Shown: one piece after another, positions 8,139 through 16,680 of the stretch | Position numbering within the stretch: position 1 is the stretch's first letter | Layout: every line of letters starts with the position of its first letter | DNA from: SZUA-547 sp963669265 | GTDB taxonomy: Bacteria > Pseudomonadota > Alphaproteobacteria > Rhodobacterales > Rhodobacteraceae | Direction: 5' to 3' | DNA: 64,000 nt | Assembly (NCBI GenBank): GCA_963669265.1 | Contig: OY769916.1 | Coordinates: 2,542,001-2,606,000, forward strand | Position numbers and translations under genes: made by a program | The notes under the pieces: model-generated | What the model saw: the letters and a program-made list of their open reading frames with translations, nothing else | Told to the model about the DNA's origin: nothing | Database searches by the model: none

Positions 8139-8906
8139 CTAGCCCCCTAGTTCTGGGCCATTTCTTATTAGAGTTTCGGGGATCGGCGGCCTCATGTTCA
8201 GCGCCTGGTGCGGGCGGGTGTGGTTGTATTCCTTGAGCCAGTAACCGATGACGATTTGGGCCTCTTTGGCGGTGGCGAACCATTCCGTGTTCAGCACCTC
8301 CCGGCGCAGAGTTCCGTTGAAGCGTTCATTGTAGCCGTTCTCCCACGGTGAGCCGGGATAGATCCGTATCGGCTTCACGCCGACGCGTTTCAGCCACTCC
8401 TGGGTGGTCGCAGCGGCGAATTCCGGCCCGTTGTCGCTGCGGACGTATTCCGGTTTGCCGTGGCGCAGGAATAGCTCGTAGAGAACCTCCAGCACATCGG
8501 CTGAGCCCATCCTGGCCCGGACCTCTACGGCCAGCGCCTGGCGCGTGTGTTCATCCAGGACCGTCAGCATCTTGTAGCTCCGGCCGTTGCTGAGCTTGTC
8601 GTGGACGAAATCGACGCTCCAGACATGGTTCGGATGGGTCGGCCTGAGCCGGATGATCGAGGCGTCCTTGTGATAGAGACGCCGGCGTTTCTTGTGCCGA
8701 TGCGGCAACTGCAGCCCTTCTTCCCGCCAGAGCCGCTCGACTTTCTTGTGGTTCACGCGCCAGCCCTCGACGCGCAACAGCTCCGCGATCTTGCGATAAC
8801 CGTAGCGGCCATATTGCTTCGCCAGCCGAATGAGGGCGAGGCGCAGCGCGTTGTCATCCCTCGCGACGGCCTTGTATTGCAAGCTGCTGCGGGCGACGCC
8901 GATCAC
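8139..8906 (-). CDS. IS3-family transposase OrfB (DDE integrase core), copy 1
   Basis: OrfB carries the catalytic rve domain. The DDE residues lie in VWSVDFVHD, VRSDNGPEF and YNERFNGTLRREVLN. Residues 1-90 form the HTH_21-type N-terminal part (LIRLAKQYGRYGYRKIAELL). The annotated 255-residue ATG form is probably not the natural product: IS3 elements usually make OrfAB by a -1 ribosomal frameshift, and the OrfA end here (codons for SYLKPRA) contains a CTAAAGCC stretch that could slip. The sequence is identical to 24652-25419. Confidence 0.93.
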   Translation of the reverse strand: MIGVARSSLQYKAVARDDNALRLALIRLAKQYGRYGYRKIAELLRVEGWRVNHKKVERLWREEGLQLPHRHKKRRRLYHKDASIIRLRPTHPNHVWSVDFVHDKLSNGRSYKMLTVLDEHTRQALAVEVRARMGSADVLEVLYELFLRHGKPEYVRSDNGPEFAAATTQEWLKRVGVKPIRIYPGSPWENGYNERFNGTLRREVLNTEWFATAKEAQIVIGYWLKEYNHTRPHQALNMRPPIPETLIRNGPELGG

Positions 8907-8980
8907 CCGGCAGGTCCGCCGCTCCGACGTCGCGAGCTTCTGGCGCGTATGGATGACGGCCTGACGAAGCTGGCTCGTCG

Positions 8981-9268
8981 TCAGGCCCTGGGCTTTAGAT
9001 AGCTCAGGCTTTCCTTGAGAATGAGCTTGTCCAGCTCGAGCTCGGCCACGATCTTCTTCAGTCTGGCGTTCTCTTTCTCCAGCGAGCGGAGCTCCGAAAG
9101 CTGCGACCGCCCCATCCCACCAAACCGCCTGCGCCAGTTGTAGTAGGTCGCGTCGCTGATCCCAACGCTACGACATGCCGATTGCACGTCGTCTCCTTCG
9201 GCGAGCTTCAGCTCAATCTCCCGAAGAAGCTTCAATATATCCTCGTCCGAATACCGCTTCCGAGCCAT
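8981..9268 (-). CDS. IS3-family transposase OrfA (HTH), copy 1
   Basis: This 95-residue DNA-binding subunit has an HTH (DVQSACRSVGISDATYYNWR) that binds the IS ends, followed by a leucine-zipper-like helix (LRSLEKENARLKKIVAELEL) for oligomerisation. It begins 55 bp inside the right terminal repeat, as in the IS407 branch. The sequence is identical to 25494-25781. Confidence 0.92.
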   Translation of the reverse strand: MARKRYSDEDILKLLREIELKLAEGDDVQSACRSVGISDATYYNWRRRFGGMGRSQLSELRSLEKENARLKKIVAELELDKLILKESLSYLKPRA

Positions 9269-9324
9269 CTCTCATCCCCAATTCTCGGTCAATGTAGTGG
9301 CACAGTTTTAGGGGGGAAGGACAG

Positions 9325-9762
9325 GGCAAGGTACCGGGCTACATTTCCGCAGACCTTCCACTTAAGGCTAAGACCGCTCCGTCGCTGGTTGCAGCCCTGC
9401 GCGCTGAACTAAAGGATCTCAAAGGGCAGCTAGACACCGTCAACGAAACAAGGCGCATCATCCTAGTGAAGGGTGTGATCGAGCAACTGCGTGAAGCTTG
9501 GGATCATGTGATTGCAGACTTCATTGCACCGGTCCTCGGTCGTTTCGACAATCAAGTAAGGGGCAACAGTCTCTATAAGCTGTTGGCACTGACACAATCC
9601 GATGTGGATTTAATTACTGCGGCGCGCGGCCGTCTTTCAGAGGGTCTGCACAATGCCGCCGGTGCTCTGAACCCGGCAGAAGTCTCGCACGAACAACTCG
9701 TCGCCGAAGTGAACGCCGTTCACGACTTTATCGAAGGAATGAAACAGAGGCTTAAGAACTGA
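9325..9762 (+). pseudogene. 3' remnant of a large gene, possibly an SMC-like AAA ATPase
   Basis: An open frame enters directly from the right end of IS3 copy 1 and runs 146 codons to the stop at 9762. It has no start of its own, so it is the C-terminal end of a longer gene. The sequence (LVAALRAELKDLKGQL, then a helical REAWDHVIADFIAPVLGRF stretch) resembles the C-terminal region of AAA_13/RloC-like ATPases found in defence loci; that link is from memory of the pattern and is weak. The 5' part is absent from the window. Confidence 0.5.
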
Positions 9763-9942
9763 TGAGAGGGCAAAACGATGAATGAGGTCACGTGTTATTC
9801 ATCTTTATTGATTGCGCCCCTTATCGGCGAATTTGACGGACCGTACTGCAGCATTTTGAGAGTTCGGCCGACGTCAGCATGGGGTCAGTCGGGCATAACC
9901 CGGCCGAGATTGGGACCTATCTAGCGCTGACTGATTGGAAGG

Positions 9943-9989
9943 TGGTGCCGCAGAAGGGACTCGAACCCCCGACCCCATCATTACGAATG
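9943..9989 (-). other. left attachment-site remnant: 3' part of tRNA-Thr
   Basis: These 47 bases are identical to 28124-28170, the 3' part of the intact tRNA-Thr(CGT) including CCA, T arm, variable loop, half the anticodon stem and the anticodon loop. Identity stops exactly after ATTACGAATG. This is the fragment expected at the far end of an element integrated into a tRNA gene, and it marks the left boundary of the 18-kb island. Confidence 0.85.
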
Positions 9990-10406
9990 TGTGGGTCGGG
10001 TTGTTGGACGGAGTTGGACGTAGCCGGCTGAACTTGGTTAACTTACTACGGTAGAACGACTAATTCCGACGGTCATCTTGGACGGCGTTGGACGACGTTG
10101 GATGGCGTTTGCTACAGATCCCCTACTAATGCCCTACTAAAATGGGAACCTCCCACGTCAACGGGTGTCGAGATATTGGATGGGGCGCGAACGCGCTCGC
10201 TTGGGGACGCTTCGGATTTTGGACCTCTACCATTCGCTTTTTAAGCGCTATCATGAAATCGTATGCCAGCCTCCGCGATAGCTAGCCGAAACTCTCCGGC
10301 GGCGAAAATGGGTGACGTGAACCCAGAGGAATTAGCTGTTAACCGAGCAAAGTGGACCACCAGTCAAGCGATCCGGATGGTTGCAAGTTCTTTCAGATAT
10401 GCCCAA
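9990..10406. other. island left end: arm-like repeats, no gene
   Basis: The first 120 bp inside the island carry at least five copies of GTTGGA(C/T)G or close variants (about 10000-10020 and 10077-10103), followed by CCCTACTAATGCCCTACTAA at 10121-10140. A near match to the latter, with one internal dinucleotide changed, lies just right of the intact tRNA at 28206-28225. This pattern suits arm-type integrase or excisionase sites. The remaining sequence to 10406 has no gene that I can support; a variant of the CCCATCGACGGG repeat word occurs near 10155. Confidence 0.55.
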
Positions 10407-12842
10407 TTATCCCTTCGAATATGGGAGTCTGAGCAAGTCTCCGTCTCGCAATCCGTGCTGCACATAAAGTTCGTCGCGTAGTAGCTCAATCATTGATGCT
10501 GCCTCATCTAAAGTAAAATGGATATTGTTCTTGGCGGCATCTGACATAATATCGAAATAATCTTTCACTGTTATAGTTTTATCTCCCTTTGCGACGAGTT
10601 TTCGAAACTCAGACTTCCAATAGTCGTCAAACCCACGATGCGTCGTTTTGTCTAAGAGTCGAGTCAATGCGTCCTTCGGGTTATAGTCTTTAACATTTCG
10701 CATCGCAGCTTGAGCAGAAACGTGCGCAGATTGGCCGTCCTCGCTACTTATACCGCGTTCCTTTCGAGCAGTTCGCGATTGCCGATGATTTGTTAAATCA
10801 TCAATATGCGCACCCGAGGCTTTTAGTTTGTCGTCGTCTACAGCTTTGATTGCATCGTCGACGAATTCGTCAGGAAGTTTATCTGTTGATTTCGCAATAC
10901 TCCCCGTCTGCGCTGTATGCGCGCCGGCTTGCCCTGTCATTTTCGCTGCCTGACCCATCCGCGCCAGATCTAGAGCCGAAGAGCCTCCGCCCCTTAGCGC
11001 GGCTTGGCCAGTTCCAGCAACTATCGCTTCCGCTGGAGCCAATGCGGCGGCTCCGCGTGCTGGAGTAGCACCTGCCCCCGCTCCGTAAGACATGAGGAAC
11101 AATTCCGCCTCGCCCGTGATCCGCCCTATCATTCGGGCCTGTTCTTCTGGTGGCGCGGCAAGAAACTTCTTCCATAGCGCCGAACGGTTTTTCCAGAACA
11201 CTGAGGCTGCCTCTGGTAGCTTGGCGATACTGCGAACGAACTCCACAGGATCGGTAATCAACATGACGACCGACTCTGCCATCGCTATGCCGGCCTCTCC
11301 CATACCTTTAAAATAACCGAATATTTGATCCCTTATTTGTCCGTCTGTCAGATCATCCCAAAAACTTTCCGCGAAAGTGAGCTCTGGTTGGGGCTCGTAG
11401 TTCTTCAACCGTTCATCCCGACATTGCCGTAGAAGCTCTACAAATCTTCGACCATTCGCGTCTTCCAACTCGCGCATAACTGCAGCAATCCCGTGCCTAT
11501 ACTTTTCTCCCAAAATGCCCCCCCAATAGGCGCGGTTGTCCAGAGCTCGGAAAAACGCATCTCGCCGATCAGGCGTATCCGCGTAGCTCTCGACGATCGC
11601 CATAATTTTGGCTTCGTCGCGCCCAGAGACGAAAAACTCCTGGACCAGGTTCATTATTTTGTCGACGTCCTTGCGGAGTTGCGCCTCGTCGACTGCTGGC
11701 TCCGGCTGATCTTGGTCCTTCTGATGCTCGATCTCTTCGTACATCTCGACGTAAAGAGTCTCGAGTTCCTCTTCCAAAAGCTCTCGCTCGTACTCAGAGG
11801 CGTTTTCGAGCGATGACTGAAGCTCAACCTCGGTTCTATTCAACTCCTCCATCAATGACCCCGAGTCGCCAGAATCGTCAAACAAGAAAGATGGAAGGGC
11901 ATCCTTGATTCCCTCTCCCATATCTTGAGCAGCTTCCAGCCCATCTCTTACGTCGTCCCTGAACTCTTTGCGCTCCTTCTGATAGACGTTCCAAACCATG
12001 TTGATCGCGTTGACGGCCCGGTCGAGCCAATCTATCGCGTCCTGATAGTCCCCCGCATTTAAGCTCTTCTCGATATTGGGGAGGTACGTGTTGGAAGTTC
12101 GGTCCATTGTCCTGGGGTGCGTGGCGACACCCCAATCGCCCAGCGTCTGCACCCGTGTCTGTAGCGTAATGTAATCGGCGACCCGGCTGCCCCATGCCAA
12201 TTCGGCCGGATCCTTCGCATGATCTTCAATACCGAGAACGTCAACTTTATCCGCTTCGCCACCTCCGCTTGAACCAACCTTCCCACCTGATTTCAGCGAG
12301 TCCCAGGTTGTCGAGCCCGGTTTGACCAGGCCCATCTCGGACTCGCCGGCGCAGGATGTATCGTTCTGGAACTTGACGATCGCCTTGCCGGTCTTGCCTC
12401 CGGCGAGGCCATCAATAACCAAACCCTTGCCCTTGGGCTTGCGTTCACCGTGATTGAAGAGGTTGATGAGTTGCTGAACCGTCGCGGCGTCGTGCTTGTC
12501 ATTACCGCCGCCTTTACCAACTGAACCTGAGAGCGCGTTCTTGAGCGGCCATTTCTCACCCTCGTCACTCGCATCAGCGTTGCTGGTGTAGCGCGCTTGA
12601 TCCTTTTTGCCCTGCTCTTGGGCCGACTCGATGATCTTTTCGGCCTCCTTTTGTATTGCTGCTTTAAGTTTATTGCGCCGTTTCTCCGCGTCGTCGAGAA
12701 GGTCTTGGACTTCTTTAATGGCTTTCTTTTCGTGATCCTCGAGCTTTCCGTCTTCCCAAGCGTGGTACTCCACTAGATCGACTGCGGCCTTGAGGCCAAT
12801 GATCTCTTCCTTGACGTCCTTAAGTGCAGCATTCAGTGACAT
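10407..12842 (-). CDS. large coiled-coil protein with PG-binding-like and toxin-like C-terminal domains
   Basis: This 811-residue protein has no overall family that I know. Residues 1-80 are charged coiled coil. Around 120-185 a stretch (TVQQLINLFN, GLVIDGLAGGKTGKAIVKFQ) resembles a peptidoglycan_binding_1 repeat. Residues about 200-550 are helical and acidic. An Ala/Gly-rich linker near 600-650 precedes a C-terminal domain (about 680-811) with conserved His, Trp and Asp in AHVSAQAAM, TTHRGFDDYWKSEF and LRDELYVQHGL. Similar tails end some polymorphic or contractile-injection toxins, but this is inference. Its ATG overlaps the stop of the 436-residue gene (TGATG), so translation is coupled. 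No immunity gene is obvious downstream. Confidence 0.55.
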   Translation of the reverse strand: MSLNAALKDVKEEIIGLKAAVDLVEYHAWEDGKLEDHEKKAIKEVQDLLDDAEKRRNKLKAAIQKEAEKIIESAQEQGKKDQARYTSNADASDEGEKWPLKNALSGSVGKGGGNDKHDAATVQQLINLFNHGERKPKGKGLVIDGLAGGKTGKAIVKFQNDTSCAGESEMGLVKPGSTTWDSLKSGGKVGSSGGGEADKVDVLGIEDHAKDPAELAWGSRVADYITLQTRVQTLGDWGVATHPRTMDRTSNTYLPNIEKSLNAGDYQDAIDWLDRAVNAINMVWNVYQKERKEFRDDVRDGLEAAQDMGEGIKDALPSFLFDDSGDSGSLMEELNRTEVELQSSLENASEYERELLEEELETLYVEMYEEIEHQKDQDQPEPAVDEAQLRKDVDKIMNLVQEFFVSGRDEAKIMAIVESYADTPDRRDAFFRALDNRAYWGGILGEKYRHGIAAVMRELEDANGRRFVELLRQCRDERLKNYEPQPELTFAESFWDDLTDGQIRDQIFGYFKGMGEAGIAMAESVVMLITDPVEFVRSIAKLPEAASVFWKNRSALWKKFLAAPPEEQARMIGRITGEAELFLMSYGAGAGATPARGAAALAPAEAIVAGTGQAALRGGGSSALDLARMGQAAKMTGQAGAHTAQTGSIAKSTDKLPDEFVDDAIKAVDDDKLKASGAHIDDLTNHRQSRTARKERGISSEDGQSAHVSAQAAMRNVKDYNPKDALTRLLDKTTHRGFDDYWKSEFRKLVAKGDKTITVKDYFDIMSDAAKNNIHFTLDEAASMIELLRDELYVQHGLRDGDLLRLPYSKG

Positions 12843-14152
12843 CAGCTTTGCGGGTTCTCCGCCTCCAGTTGCGCGAGTTTTTCACGAAGCGCCATCGCGC
12901 GTTCCTTTGCCTTGGCGATCTCGAGCATTCGAAGGCGTTGCCCCTCGGCCCTTGTTTTGATTATCTCGTCCACCTTCAATTTGAGCGCGTCCAGCGCGTC
13001 GCGCGACCCACCGGGTGCGCCGGATTTCATTTCCTCGCCGAAAGATTGCGCCAGAGTCTGCAACGCGGTCTTGTTCTCAGGGATCACGATCTCTAACAGC
13101 TGCTTCAACTCAGGCTTGAGCGTCGCGAATTCCTTGGCCAGCGCCGCCTTCCACTCACCCGACCCATTTTCGTCCGTGGCCGCCGACTCTGTCTCATCCG
13201 TGGGTCCAACCGGCGTATCAGCCGTCACGCCGGAAAGGAGCGCAATCTTATTCATTGCGTTCTGCGCGCCAACCAGGTCGCCCTTGGCGATTATGACGGC
13301 GACCGACTTCAGCGCGGTCTTCATATTCTTCGCTTGATCCGCGGGCATGGATTTGAATCGGGGTTTGAAGACTTCAGCGATCTTCTTCAGGTCCGTGGTC
13401 AGTGCTTCTTTTGATAGCGCTGGTTCCGCATCTTGCGCCGACTCTTCGGACAGGGTGCCCTCATCATCCTGATCGCTGTCAAGCTCTCCTCCACCGGGAA
13501 GTACGACCTTGACCTTGTAGACATGACCCTGATCAGCCATCCAGACCTTGGCCAAGCGGGGAAAGCTCTTCGGCGGCTCCTCTTCACAGGTCAACGTCAG
13601 TGTCTTGCCGCTGATGGAAAGCACTCCGCACGCGCCACGCGGGCCTCCGCCCTCGGATTTCGCTTGTTGGCGAAGCTTTTCTACCGGGTGGCGCGGATGG
13701 GCCTTTAGCACGAGACCCTTGTCGCCCAGCAGCCAGGCGACGTTGTGAGGTTTCTTGCGCGCTTTCTGCAACAACTCGTCGACGTTGATCTCCGAGTTCT
13801 CTTCGTCATCGTTGTCTTCCTCTGCAGCAGCCTTCACGAACTCAAGCTGCAGCATCTGACCGCGCTCGGCGAAATGTTTCTTGGCAAGTTTTTGAAGATT
13901 AGACGGCGGCTCCTCGTCGCAAGTCAGTACTAGTTTCGAGCCCTCGCACCGCATGGCGCCCCAAGCGCCCTTCGCGCCGCCCTTCTTCTTGGCGATCGTA
14001 CGCAGTGAGTTGGCGGGTTTTCGAGGGTCCGACTCGAATACGAGGCCATTTTTTCCGATCAGAAGCGCAAAGTTGATCGCCTTGTTCCGCGCCGTCCCGA
14101 GCGCGGCTCCAAGTTCCTTCGTTTCAGCCTTCAGATCTGCCTTCGGCGCCAT
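12842..14152 (-). CDS. protein with two tandem ~85-residue repeats, partner of the downstream toxin-like gene
   Basis: This 436-residue protein is unrecognised. It carries two clear internal repeats, about 19-108 and 134-222. Each has an ALLIGK-NGLVF or WLLGDKGLVLK strand, a DPRKP/HPRHP turn, a G-rich loop (KGAWGAMRCEG or RGACGVLSISG), LVLTCDEEPP or LTLTCEEEPP, and LAK..MADQGHVY. The repeats are joined by an acidic linker. The C-terminal half (250-436) is helical and ends in coiled coil. No signal peptide or membrane segment is seen. It is first in a two-gene unit with the 811-residue protein. It could be an adaptor, chaperone or structural partner; the sequence does not say which. Confidence 0.55.
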   Translation of the reverse strand: MAPKADLKAETKELGAALGTARNKAINFALLIGKNGLVFESDPRKPANSLRTIAKKKGGAKGAWGAMRCEGSKLVLTCDEEPPSNLQKLAKKHFAERGQMLQLEFVKAAAEEDNDDEENSEINVDELLQKARKKPHNVAWLLGDKGLVLKAHPRHPVEKLRQQAKSEGGGPRGACGVLSISGKTLTLTCEEEPPKSFPRLAKVWMADQGHVYKVKVVLPGGGELDSDQDDEGTLSEESAQDAEPALSKEALTTDLKKIAEVFKPRFKSMPADQAKNMKTALKSVAVIIAKGDLVGAQNAMNKIALLSGVTADTPVGPTDETESAATDENGSGEWKAALAKEFATLKPELKQLLEIVIPENKTALQTLAQSFGEEMKSGAPGGSRDALDALKLKVDEIIKTRAEGQRLRMLEIAKAKERAMALREKLAQLEAENPQS

Positions 14153-14303
14153 AGCGTGGCTCCGGTCAGTTGAAATAGTTCAGTTCTGGAATCCCCTCGT
14201 AGCAACAGTTTACTATCGCGTACTGAGTCGTCTCAAGGCGAGATCACAGCCTTGTGATGTAAGGCCCAAACTGATGCGACGAATACTTCGAAATCGAGGG
14301 TGT

Positions 14304-14472
14304 ATACTCAGTATATTTTTGCGTTTCTCTAGTAAAAATGGGCCATTGGATTGGCCAAGAACGGGGCGGGCAGCAACCGATCGCTGAATACACGTTATGT
14401 TGAATCGCAGCCGGGGTCGGCGGACCTCCCCCCATCAACGGGTTTCGATCATTCGGGCGGGGAGCGAACCCG
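14304..14472. repeat. Dispersed repeat C, copy 2
   Basis: Related to 1655-1827. In this copy it lies on the left side of repeat B, with 38 bp between them, whereas copy 1 lies on the right side of repeat B. The region 14153-14636 holds no gene that I can support. Confidence 0.65.
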
Positions 14473-14510
14473 CGTGCTCTGAGACGCCCCCTGAGTTTGG
14501 CGTCTAAGAC

Positions 14511-14757
14511 ATAAATTGACGTCGGCTATCCCCGCGAAAGCAGACATCCATTGAACTAATCACGATGCCAACCCCGCATTCGAAGTAGGCATCGTGCTTG
14601 CGCGCGTTGAGCGCCGAGACGCATTTAGTTCCCCACTCATCGCCGATGACCCGGGAAGATCGACATCTGTTCGACATCCGCCCGGTCGATGCCCATGTCT
14701 CTTAGTTGATTGAAGGTCATGCCGCGCAGAAGTTCGCGGTCTTTGCGGCGGCGGTTA
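14511..14757. repeat. Dispersed repeat B, copy 2
   Basis: This is the 247-bp counterpart of 1405-1651. It spans the 3' half and downstream flank of the intact DUF1127 gene, so this copy probably reflects the parent arrangement. Confidence 0.85.
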
Positions 14758-14870
14758 ACCTCGCAAATCCATTCTGCTGTGGCTTTGAGAACGGCGAGAA
14801 AGCCGCGGTCGCCTCGAAACACTCTTCGACCATCAGTTTCGGTGTGAAGGTTTGCGGCGAACGTATTCAT
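14637..14870 (-). CDS. DUF1127 domain protein
   Basis: This 77-residue protein ends in the DUF1127 (YjiS-like) domain: an Arg-rich helix, then ELLRGMTFNQLRDMGIDRAD. DUF1127 proteins are common in alphaproteobacteria; several bind RNA or affect phosphate and small-RNA responses, but the role of this one is unknown. I chose the start at 14870 (MNTFAANLH), which has AGGAGAG just upstream on the minus strand. The protein is basic and probably cytoplasmic. A truncated second copy lies at 1531-1648. Confidence 0.8.
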   Translation of the reverse strand: MNTFAANLHTETDGRRVFRGDRGFLAVLKATAEWICEVNRRRKDRELLRGMTFNQLRDMGIDRADVEQMSIFPGHRR

Positions 14871-15296
14871 CTCATCTCTCCTTGGTTGGTATTTGCGGTT
14901 AGCGAAGCCGGCCCGCGCCAGCAGCCATTCCGACAAACTAGGGAGAGAGAACTTTGCTTTTCAGATCAATTTGAGCCAAAAAAGATTCAAACGTGCCACG
15001 AAATTGGATCCATGCTCTACGATCAGCTAAGTTCTGAGACAGACATGCTGATCTCTACCGTTTCAGCGAAAGCTGACATTAGCCCCTTCGCGTTGCAGGT
15101 GGGCTATCCCTGCGATAGCGGACATCGTGAAATTGGGCTGCGATAACCGAATCCAACCACAAAAACCGCACGCCCGAACGAGATCACGAGGCCGTCATGC
15201 CGGCGCGAATGGTGCGGAAGAACGAGAACTAGTCGCTATATGGATAGTGGTTACTAATCAAAACGCCATTAAACGAAAAACGGCTTGGAGTCTCGC
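14871..15296. other. intergenic region with short palindromic repeat words
   Basis: No gene can be supported here. It contains TTTCAGCGAAAGCTGACATT near 15060-15080 and GGCTATCCCTGCGATAGCGG near 15100-15121, both variants of the short GCTATCCCCGCGAAAGC word seen at 1400-1440 and 14524. These look like small dispersed palindromic elements. Confidence 0.45.
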
Positions 15297-15752
15297 ATGG
15301 AGCGCCGCACATTCCTTCTAGCCGCAATCGCGCTAACTGTGCCTCAAATTGCGTCGCGGTCGGCATACGCAGGTCAAGACCCGGTCTATCAGAGCTTCTT
15401 CGGAACTGCGATCGACGGCACCGATCCAGTCAGCTATTTTGAAGAAGGTCGCCCGATCGAGGGCGACAGCGCTTTTACCCACGAATGGAATGGCGCGACC
15501 TGGCGTTTCGCCAGCACCGCGAACCGCGACCGCTTTGCCGCTGAGCCAGAGGCCTATGCGCCTCAGTACGGCGGCTACTGCGCTTGGGCCGTGTCCCAGG
15601 GTTACACCGCCTCCACCGACCCCGAAGCTTGGGCGATCGTCGATAGAAAGCTCTATCTGAACTACAGCCTATCGGTGCAAGAAAAGTGGGAGAGAGATAT
15701 ACCGGGCAACATCGCATCCGCCGAAAAGAACTGGCCAAGCGTGTTGGATTGA
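15297..15752 (+). CDS. exported YHS-domain protein
   Basis: This 151-residue protein starts at the ATG at 15297, with GGAG seven bases upstream; an in-frame TTG at 15285 is less likely. A leader MERRTFLLAAIALTVP with a twin arginine and a hydrophobic run suggests Tat export, with cleavage after AYA near residue 25. The remainder is a YHS domain (DGTDPVSYFEEGRP, then HEWNGATWRF, and YGGYCAWAVSQG with the single Cys). YHS proteins bind metal or heme-type ligands and often sit beside copper or redox functions. It stands alone here, so its partner is unknown. Confidence 0.82.
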   Translation: MERRTFLLAAIALTVPQIASRSAYAGQDPVYQSFFGTAIDGTDPVSYFEEGRPIEGDSAFTHEWNGATWRFASTANRDRFAAEPEAYAPQYGGYCAWAVSQGYTASTDPEAWAIVDRKLYLNYSLSVQEKWERDIPGNIASAEKNWPSVLD

Positions 15753-16108
15753 TCTCGGCCTGCAGGGGTAGCGGATCTGCGTTCTAATTGTGGGACGACG
15801 GTCAAACGCGTTAGCGCCCTTATGCTAAATGCGGCGCAGCGGCTGCTTAATACCCGGCAAACCCAGTAAACCAGTCAAACCCGACCCCATCGACGGGTCT
15901 ATCTCTTTTTAAGCGAAGGCGTTCTCTCGGTCCGGCTCAGATGGTGGCCAATCGAGACTTCTTTAAGGGGCAAGCTTGACGGCGCGAAATCCGGTCAAAA
16001 GCCTATTTCCGTCCGCCGACGGACTACTACATAGCGCGCATTTGGGGTTGAACTCGAAATTGCTGGATGAGTTTCACTAGGCGTAGACCCCCGGACGAGG
16101 CGCCAAGA
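15753..16108. repeat. gene-free spacer with a copy of the CCCATCGACGGG repeat
   Basis: Positions 15838-15902 (starting GCGGCTGCTTAATACC and passing AAACCCAGTAAACC to CCCATCGACGGGTC) match 267-315. The CCCATCGACGGG core or a variant also occurs near 5217, 10155, 14432, 18326 and 23383, always in accessory spacers. I see no gene in this stretch. Confidence 0.6.
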
Positions 16109-16597
16109 TCACTTGCTCTCGAAGCTTTTCAGATATTTGCGCAATAATGAGTCGAGTTTATTCAACTCGTCCTTGGAAAGGCCGGAAACGAGCCGAGCTT
16201 GGGTGTCGACATGCGCAGTGGCGGCGTCATTAATGACGGCGAATCCTGCGTCTGTAAGAGAGATAAGGAAGCCGCGACCATCCTGCGGGTTCGGAATTCG
16301 CGTCACGAGGCCGGATTTTTCAAGCTGATCAATCCGGTTGGTCATGGTGCCGGACGTCACCATCGTGCTCTCCATCAGCTCTCCAGGAGAAAGTCGATAG
16401 GGCGGTCCAGATCTACGTAGCGTCGCTAGCACGTCGAAACTGGCGGCATTGAGATCGTGTTCGGCCCAGGTCCTACCCATCTCGCTGGCGAGATGAAGTG
16501 TTAGACGCTTCATTCTGCCAATCACTCCCATTGGCTCCACGTCGAGGTCAGGTCGCTCGCGGCGCCATTGGGCGAGAATTTTGTCCACATGATCCAT
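16109..16597 (-). CDS. MarR-family transcriptional regulator
   Basis: This 162-residue winged-helix repressor has the MarR core: recognition helix region LSPGELMESTMVTSGTMTNRIDQLEKSG and wing RIPNPQDGRGFLISLT. MarR dimers bind palindromes and release them on contact with phenolic or similar ligands. It faces the EamA transporter gene across an 83-bp gap that holds two perfect 18-bp palindromes, so it probably represses itself and the transporter operon. The N-terminal 35 residues form an extra helix, as in longer MarR members. Confidence 0.93.
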   Translation of the reverse strand: MDHVDKILAQWRRERPDLDVEPMGVIGRMKRLTLHLASEMGRTWAEHDLNAASFDVLATLRRSGPPYRLSPGELMESTMVTSGTMTNRIDQLEKSGLVTRIPNPQDGRGFLISLTDAGFAVINDAATAHVDTQARLVSGLSKDELNKLDSLLRKYLKSFESK

Positions 16598-16619
16598 CGT
16601 TTGAACTTTTGATCATGTA

Positions 16620-16637
16620 TATCTTGACGTCAAGATA
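16620..16637. promoter_or_regulatory. MarR operator, site 1
   Basis: TATCTTGACGTCAAGATA is a perfect 18-bp palindrome in the AT-rich gap between the divergent marR and eamA genes. It shares its outer arms with site 2, centred 26 bp away. Confidence 0.8.
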
Positions 16638-16645
16638 AATTTATC

Positions 16646-16663
16646 TATCTTGATATCAAGATA
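16646..16663. promoter_or_regulatory. MarR operator, site 2
   Basis: TATCTTGATATCAAGATA is a perfect 18-bp palindrome ending 17 bp before the EamA start codon, close to where the eamA promoter and ribosome site must lie. It differs from site 1 only at the central two bases. Confidence 0.8.
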
Positions 16664-16680
16664 ATTTACTGGAGACCGCC

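Larger units (their letters stand above)
8136..9323 (-). mobile_element. IS3-family insertion sequence, copy 1 (1188 bp)
   Basis: The element is bounded by TGTCTAGCCCCC on the left and, on the other strand, TGTCCTTCCCCCCTA on the right; these are imperfect terminal inverted repeats of about 25 bp ending in TG/CA. It has the same length as copy 2 at 24649-25836, and the encoded proteins are identical. The HTH gene and DDE gene arrangement resembles the IS407 branch of IS3. The flanks (GACT on the left, GGGC on the right) show no target-site duplication, so this copy has lost its original neighbour on at least one side. Confidence 0.93.

Noticed and set aside
9943..9989. A second complete tRNA-Thr gene at the left end
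   Set aside because: Only the 3' 47 nt are present; the sequence after the anticodon does not form a D arm or acceptor strand.
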